Of a stretch of 8,973 nucleotides of DNA, positions 5,883 to 8,973 are shown piece after piece. The position numbers were made by a program, and so were the translations under genes. Each line of letters starts with the position of its first letter. Within the stretch, counting starts at the first letter, position 1. The notes under the pieces were generated by a model. The model was not told the origin of the DNA, made no database searches, and saw only the letters and a program-made list of their open reading frames with translations. The stretch comes from Firmicutes bacterium CAG:24053_14 (GTDB lineage Bacteria > Bacillota > Clostridia > Oscillospirales > Oscillospiraceae), in contig MNSZ01000059.1 in the NCBI GenBank assembly GCA_001916715.1, forward strand, positions 49,084 through 58,056. The letters are read 5' to 3'.

Positions 5883-6230
5883 TTGGATTTCAGGTCAACT
5901 CTGAAAAAGAATTATGAGTTTAAACGGCTTTATAACAAAGGCAAGACCGCCGTTACGCCCTACATGGTCGTGTATGCTCTGAAAAATCATAAGGGGATCC
6001 GCCGCGTTGGATATACCGTGTCCACCAAACTGGGCAAGGCAGTCGTGCGCAACCGCATCCGCCGCAGATTGAGGGAGATATACAGGCTTAATTCGGACAA
6101 GCTCAAAACAAATGTCGATATCGTCATCGTTGCGCGCAGCCGCTGCGTAGAGGCGGAGTATTCCAAAATGGAAAATGCCTTTTTGCATGCCTGCGCCGAG
6201 CTTGATATTTTAAGAGGCGATGAGCAATGA
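5883..6230 (+). CDS. rnpA: Ribonuclease P protein component
   Basis: RnpA assists the RNase P RNA in cutting the 5' leader from precursor tRNAs. The 115-residue basic protein has the normal family length and shows the diagnostic RNR motif: KLGKAVVRNRIRRRLREIYR at residues 49-68. F13 with the N-terminal NYEFKRLY stretch belongs to the leader-binding face. Translation must start at TTG 5883: the first internal ATG would remove 27 residues, and AAGGGTGG (5870-5877) is positioned for the TTG. The weak start codon and 120-base gap after rpmH suggest lower translation than L34. The gene overlaps yidD by 4 bases (ATGA), so those two are coupled. The catalytic RNA gene rnpB is not seen. Confidence 0.95.
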   Translation: MDFRSTLKKNYEFKRLYNKGKTAVTPYMVVYALKNHKGIRRVGYTVSTKLGKAVVRNRIRRRLREIYRLNSDKLKTNVDIVIVARSRCVEAEYSKMENAFLHACAELDILRGDEQ

Positions 6231-6445
6231 AAAAGCTTCTTCTCGCGCTTATCCGCATATATCAGAAATACGTCTCCCCGGCGTTTCCGCCGAGGTGTAG
6301 GTTTATTCCGACCTGCTCACAGTATGCCGTTGAAGCTATCGAGAAATACGGGGCTTTGAAGGGCGGCTGGCTCGCCCTTAAACGGCTGTCGAAGTGTCAT
6401 CCTTTTCACTTCGGCGAACACGATTTCTTCGATCCCGTTCCCTGA
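6227..6445 (+). CDS. yidD: Membrane protein insertion efficiency factor YidD
   Basis: A 72-residue protein with the family signature PPRCRFIPTCSQYAVEAIEKYG (about 21-42) and CHPFH (57-61), including the three conserved cysteines C24, C30 and C57. The N-terminal MKKLLLALIRIYQKYVSP is an amphipathic helix that places it at the inner face of the membrane. YidD helps YidC-dependent insertion of membrane proteins, and its gene sits directly before yidC. The ATG overlaps the rnpA stop (ATGA). The usual GG-D-PVP ending is slightly altered to GEHDFFDPVP. Length is normal for the shorter Gram-positive forms. Confidence 0.95.
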   Translation: MKKLLLALIRIYQKYVSPAFPPRCRFIPTCSQYAVEAIEKYGALKGGWLALKRLSKCHPFHFGEHDFFDPVP

Positions 6446-6472
6446 CGAGGATCGGAATACAAGGAGAAACTT

Positions 6473-7735
6473 ATGTCACTATGGGATATTATAGTCTGGC
6501 CGTTTGCCAGACTGCTGGAGATCCTTTATAACTGGACCGACAGCTACGGCCTTGCCATTATCCTCTTTGCTCTTGTGGTCAACCTGATCCTGCTGCCGTT
6601 CATGGCAAAGAGCAAAAAGGGCATGATGAAGACCACCCGTATCCAGCCTCAGCTTAAGGAGCTGGAGAAAAAGCATAGGGGCAATCAGCAGAAGTATCAG
6701 CAGGAAGTCATGAAGCTCTACAAGGAGCAGGGTGCAAGCCCCACCTCCGGCTGCCTGTGGTCGCTGATCCCGTTCCCCATACTCATCGCACTTTACAGCG
6801 TCATCCGTCAGCCTCTCGGCAGCATGATGGGCCTGGGCGATGAGAGCATCAAAAAGCTCACCGAGTGGGCTACCCAGAATGCAGGCTTCGTCGCCTCCAA
6901 GCAGGGCACCTATGACCAGATCGGCGTTGCCGACGCGATCCATAAGAACTGGGACGCAGTCACAAGCGCCCTCGGCAGCTTTGACGGAAAGCTGCTGAAC
7001 ATTGACTACAGCTTTCTCGGTATGAACCTCGGCTCGATCCCCGATTGGAAGATCTGGAACTTTGATTTTTCAAGCGCCGATATCCTTGCGACCATCGGCC
7101 TGTTCCTGATCCCGATCATTGCGGCGTTCCTTTCCTGGGCGTCGATGAAGATCAGCCAGGCAACCAACCCTCCCCAGGCAGGACAGGCTCAAATGAGCAT
7201 GAAGACCATGAACCTCATGATGCCCATTATGTCCATCTGGATCTGCTTCATCATGCCTGCGGCTCTCGGCGTTTACTGGATCGCCAACAGCTGCTTCGGT
7301 ATCGTGCGTGACCTTGTGCTCACAAAGCACTACAAGCGCAAGCTCGATATCGAGGATGCAGAGCGCATCGCAGCACAGAAGGAGAAAGAGGCCGAGCGTG
7401 CACGCCGCCATGAGGAGCACGAGCAGCTCAAGGTGGAGGGTGCAACGACCCGCAATAACAACACCAGCAAAAAGAAAATGCAGGCTCAGCAGAAGCAGGC
7501 CGATGCGGAGCGCATCGCCGCAAGCGAAAGAGCGGAGCGCGAGGCGCGCCGCGAAAAGCTTGGCATAGAAAAGCCCGAAAATCCCTCTCAGGTCGGCAAG
7601 CGCCGCTACGCAAGAGGCAGAGCTTACGATCCCAACCGTTATGCCGACGAAATGGCGGCAGCAGAGGCGGCCGAAGAGACCGCACCGCAGACAGAGGGCG
7701 AGCCTGAACAGTCACAGGAGAATAGTGAAACATGA
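6473..7735 (+). CDS. yidC: Membrane protein insertase YidC/Oxa1 family
   Basis: YidC inserts and folds membrane proteins, alone or with SecYEG. The 420-residue protein opens with an amphipathic helix (residues 3-21) and no lipoprotein signal. The five-helix core follows: about 25-43, 95-112, 203-225, 246-261 and 263-283. The cytoplasmic hairpin (44-92) carries the expected IQPQLKELEKKH and YQQEVMKLYKEQG segments. N37 occupies the place where family members usually have Arg or Lys in the hydrophilic groove. The external loop after the second core helix is long (about 113-200). The cytoplasmic tail (285-420) begins basic and likely coiled-coil (KHYKRKLDIEDAERIAAQKE) and ends very acidic. AAGGAG (6461-6466) precedes the ATG. 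The stop overlaps the jag start by 4 bases. Confidence 0.95.
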   Translation: MSLWDIIVWPFARLLEILYNWTDSYGLAIILFALVVNLILLPFMAKSKKGMMKTTRIQPQLKELEKKHRGNQQKYQQEVMKLYKEQGASPTSGCLWSLIPFPILIALYSVIRQPLGSMMGLGDESIKKLTEWATQNAGFVASKQGTYDQIGVADAIHKNWDAVTSALGSFDGKLLNIDYSFLGMNLGSIPDWKIWNFDFSSADILATIGLFLIPIIAAFLSWASMKISQATNPPQAGQAQMSMKTMNLMMPIMSIWICFIMPAALGVYWIANSCFGIVRDLVLTKHYKRKLDIEDAERIAAQKEKEAERARRHEEHEQLKVEGATTRNNNTSKKKMQAQQKQADAERIAASERAEREARREKLGIEKPENPSQVGKRRYARGRAYDPNRYADEMAAAEAAEETAPQTEGEPEQSQENSET

Positions 7736-8481
7736 TAAAGTCTTTGGAAACCACAGGCCGCACCGAGGATGAAGCCATCGCCGCAGCCCTGAAGGAACTC
7801 GGACTTGAGCGCGACGATGTTTCCGTAACGGTCGTTGAGCGTGCAAAATCCGGCTTCCTGGGCATAGGCGCTTCGCCCGCAGTCGTGCGTGTCGAGTATG
7901 AAGCTCCGGATGAGCCCGAAGTCGAAGCCGAGCCGGCTCCCGTTGAGGCCGAAGCTCCCGTAAAGGCGGCCGAAAAGCCTGCCGATGACGGCGAGTTTGC
8001 CGATATCAGAGCCTTCCTCGCAGGACTTCTTGAGCGCATGGGAGTCAAGGCGAATATCGAGATCAGCCGTCGCGACGGCAAGAGCATTGCCGTTAATCTC
8101 TCGGGAGCGAATATGGGAGCTGTCATCGGCCGCCGGGGCGAGACTCTCGACGCCATCCAGCACCTGACCAACTACGTCATCAATCGCGGAAGCGACAAGC
8201 ACATGCACATCTGCGTTGACGCGGAGAGCTATCGCGCAAAGCGCGAGGAATCGCTTGTACGTCTTGCCGAGAAGATGGCTGCAAAGGTCATAAAGTATAA
8301 GCGCAGCATGGCACTTGAGCCGATGAATAGCTACGAGCGTCACATTATCCACGCCGCCCTTCAGGATTACGAGGGCGTTACCACCAGCTCGACCGGAACG
8401 GAGCCTAACCGCCGCGTCGTCGTGTCCTATGATCGGCCGCAGAACAACGGCAACAAGCCGCAGAGCCGCGAATGGGCGTAA
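7732..8481 (+). CDS. jag: RNA-binding protein Jag/KhpB (Jag-N, KH, R3H)
   Basis: Jag (KhpB, EloR) is a cytoplasmic RNA-binding protein; in streptococci it partners KhpA and affects cell elongation. All three domains are visible in 249 residues. Jag-N (1-51) has the signature KSGFLGIGA at 39-47. An acidic Glu/Pro/Ala linker covers about 56-86. The type II KH domain (about 89-165) has its GxxG loop at G133-R-R-G136 within MGAVIGRRGETLDAI. The R3H domain (about 170-235) has R203-x3-H207. The start ATG overlaps the yidC stop (ATGATAAAG), with AGGAG at 7716-7720. The constant neighbourhood with yidC suggests co-expression with the insertase, although a direct link is not shown here. Confidence 0.95.
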   Translation: MIKSLETTGRTEDEAIAAALKELGLERDDVSVTVVERAKSGFLGIGASPAVVRVEYEAPDEPEVEAEPAPVEAEAPVKAAEKPADDGEFADIRAFLAGLLERMGVKANIEISRRDGKSIAVNLSGANMGAVIGRRGETLDAIQHLTNYVINRGSDKHMHICVDAESYRAKREESLVRLAEKMAAKVIKYKRSMALEPMNSYERHIIHAALQDYEGVTTSSTGTEPNRRVVVSYDRPQNNGNKPQSREWA

Positions 8482-8505
8482 AATCCGTATATTGGAGGAA
8501 CTAAA

Positions 8506-8733
8506 ATGATACTTGAAAAGATTCAGCAGATTCTTGCACAGCAGTTTGAAGTATCCGCCGACAGCATTAACGCTGATACCAATATCGTTGATGACCTCGG
8601 CGCGGATTCGCTTGACGTTGTCGAGCTGATCATGTCCGTTGAGGATGAGTTCGGCGTGCAAATCCCCGATGAGGATGCAGCAGAGCTGGCCACCGTCGGC
8701 AAGATCATTGAGTACATCGAAGCAAGACAGTAA
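8506..8733 (+). CDS. acpP: Acyl carrier protein
   Basis: ACP carries growing acyl chains as thioesters on a 4'-phosphopantetheine arm in fatty acid and phospholipid synthesis. The 75-residue acidic protein has the attachment site S35 in DDLGADSLDVVELIMSVEDE and the helix III sequence of housekeeping ACPs (IPDEDAAELATVGKIIEYI). GGAGG at 8494-8498 precedes the ATG. It follows jag by 24 bases and probably ends the operon, since a very strong terminator comes next. In many Firmicutes acpP lies beside plsX, fab genes or rnc, and jag is followed by mnmE; this pairing is therefore less usual. No other fatty acid gene is in the window. Confidence 0.96.
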   Translation: MILEKIQQILAQQFEVSADSINADTNIVDDLGADSLDVVELIMSVEDEFGVQIPDEDAAELATVGKIIEYIEARQ

Positions 8734-8745
8734 TTATAAACCACG

Positions 8746-8776
8746 AAAAATCCCGCCCGGCAGGGCGGGATTTTTT
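8746..8776 (+). terminator. Strong intrinsic terminator after acpP
   Basis: AAAAATCCCGCCC (8746-8758) pairs perfectly with GGGCGGGATTTTT (8763-8775) around a GGCA loop, with six T at the end. It closes the rpmH-acpP transcript. The five A on the 5' side make it potentially bidirectional. Confidence 0.95.
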
Positions 8777-8792
8777 GCGTCAATATGCGCGC

Positions 8793-8825
8793 AAGTGCTG
8801 CCGTATAACGGAATGCGCACTTTTT
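8793..8825 (+). terminator. Second, weaker terminator-like hairpin
   Basis: AAGTGC (8793-8798) pairs with GCACTT (8817-8822). CCGT-ATA-ACGG (8801-8811) forms an inner stem, and five T follow (8821-8825). It has an internal loop and is weaker than the first. It may act as a tandem back-up that insulates the next promoter. Confidence 0.4.
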
Positions 8826-8826
8826 G

Positions 8827-8855
8827 TTGACTTAAAACACGGAAAAGAGTAAAAT
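8827..8855 (+). promoter_or_regulatory. Promoter of a transcript leaving the right edge
   Basis: TTGACT (8827-8832), a 17-base spacer and TAAAAT (8850-8855) make a good sigma-A promoter. The start would be about 8862, only a few bases before repeat copy B. It directs transcription into a stretch with no plus-strand gene in the window. Confidence 0.65.
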
Positions 8856-8861
8856 AAACTG

Positions 8862-8973
8862 ATTAAGCTGACGGGAGTCGAACACGTATCGGTTTTGACG
8901 GGCAGATTTCCGCCCATGCCGCGTTAAAGCTCTTGACAATACGTCAGTATTCTCTGCGAGCTTTGCCTTGCCT
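8862..8973 (+). ncRNA. Candidate structured leader or non-coding RNA, cut by the window edge
   Basis: The predicted transcript begins with repeat copy B (8864-8887), containing GAC-GGGA-GTC (8870-8879). Downstream GGGC-AGATTTCC-GCCC (8900-8915) can fold. A larger stem AAAGCTC (8926-8932) pairs with GAGCTTT (8958-8964), enclosing AATAC-GTCA-GTATT (8938-8951). No plus-strand ORF with a ribosome binding site is seen. It may be the 5' leader of the next operon, a stable RNA, or an rRNA-type leader. I do not recognise a known family. Confidence 0.4.
8864..8887 (+). repeat. 24-base repeated element (copy B)
   Basis: It matches copy A (5809-5832) at 21 of 24 positions. The three differences are A to G in the GNRA loop (GGAA to GGGA, still GNRA), T to G and C to A outside the mini-stem. 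Unlike copy A it is not closed by the AGGGCAGC/GCTGCCCT stem. It sits at the predicted 5' end of a new transcript. Confidence 0.6.

Noticed and set aside
5762..5883. The 5801-5840 hairpin as an ordinary rpmH terminator
   Set aside because: There is no T tract after the stem in either direction, and rnpA has no separate convincing promoter, so read-through is expected.
8864..8905. Possible tmRNA 5' end or tRNA-like T arm
   Set aside because: TATCGGTTTTGACGGG resembles a tmRNA D-arm, and the complement GTTCGACTCCCGTCAGCT resembles a T arm. They lie on opposite strands, there is no G-rich acceptor start before the D-arm-like part, and no tag frame or matching 3' end is in view.
8832..8973. Minus-strand open frame of about 46 codons entering from the right edge (ending YVFDSRQLNQFILLFSVF)
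   Set aside because: Short, unrecognised, with no visible start. It would end in the promoter region. At this base composition such a frame is expected by chance, although a true C-terminus cannot be excluded without more sequence.
1..8973. CRISPR arrays, tRNA or rRNA genes, intact insertion sequences
   Set aside because: No regularly spaced repeats, no complete cloverleaf or rRNA sequence and no transposase with inverted ends were seen. Only the tnpV remnant points to mobile DNA.

Overview
The window is a chromosomal stretch from a low-to-mid GC Gram-positive bacterium. It most resembles a gut clostridium of the Oscillospirales/Oscillospiraceae type. This is inferred from the Firmicute-style rpmH-rnpA-yidD-yidC-jag cluster, energy-coupling-factor (ECF) substrate-binding components for vitamins, strong AGGAGG-type ribosome binding sites, near-consensus sigma-A promoters and a surface protein with S-layer-homology (SLH) repeats. 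No species assignment can be made from the sequence alone.

Left part (1-3313). The left edge carries the remnant of a TnpV-type transposon protein on the minus strand. It is followed by a 53-residue two-helix membrane protein (246-407, +) of unknown function. A bidirectional terminator (431-468) separates it from a convergent 903-residue secreted metallophosphoesterase with three C-terminal SLH domains (481-3192, -). Divergent promoters lie in the 148-base gap at 3193-3340.

Middle part (3285-5491). A perfect-consensus promoter drives queH-queT, a two-gene queuosine module: epoxyqueuosine reductase plus the substrate-binding subunit of an ECF transporter for a queuosine precursor. The next promoter overlaps the queT stop codon and leads into a TPP riboswitch with a terminator, controlling thiT (ECF thiamine transporter subunit). 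This ThiT has an unusual C-terminal extension. Neither transporter has its own ATPase/EcfT genes here, so both probably share a module encoded elsewhere.

Right part (5499-8776). A strong promoter overlaps an 18-bp perfect inverted repeat and starts the rpmH-rnpA-yidD-yidC-jag-acpP run: ribosomal protein L34, RNase P protein, YidD, the YidC insertase, the Jag/KhpB RNA-binding protein and acyl carrier protein. The genes are tightly spaced with ATGA overlaps and end at a very strong terminator. No dnaA is seen upstream of rpmH, and acpP sits where mnmE usually follows jag, so the classical oriC-side cluster is only partly preserved.

The most unexplained signal is a 24-base element present twice: as the exact loop of a hairpin between rpmH and rnpA (5809-5832), and at the predicted 5' end of a transcript starting near 8862 (8864-8887). 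Both copies keep a GAC-GNRA-GTC mini-hairpin. The second copy heads a structured, apparently non-coding leader that runs off the right edge and is a candidate undescribed RNA.
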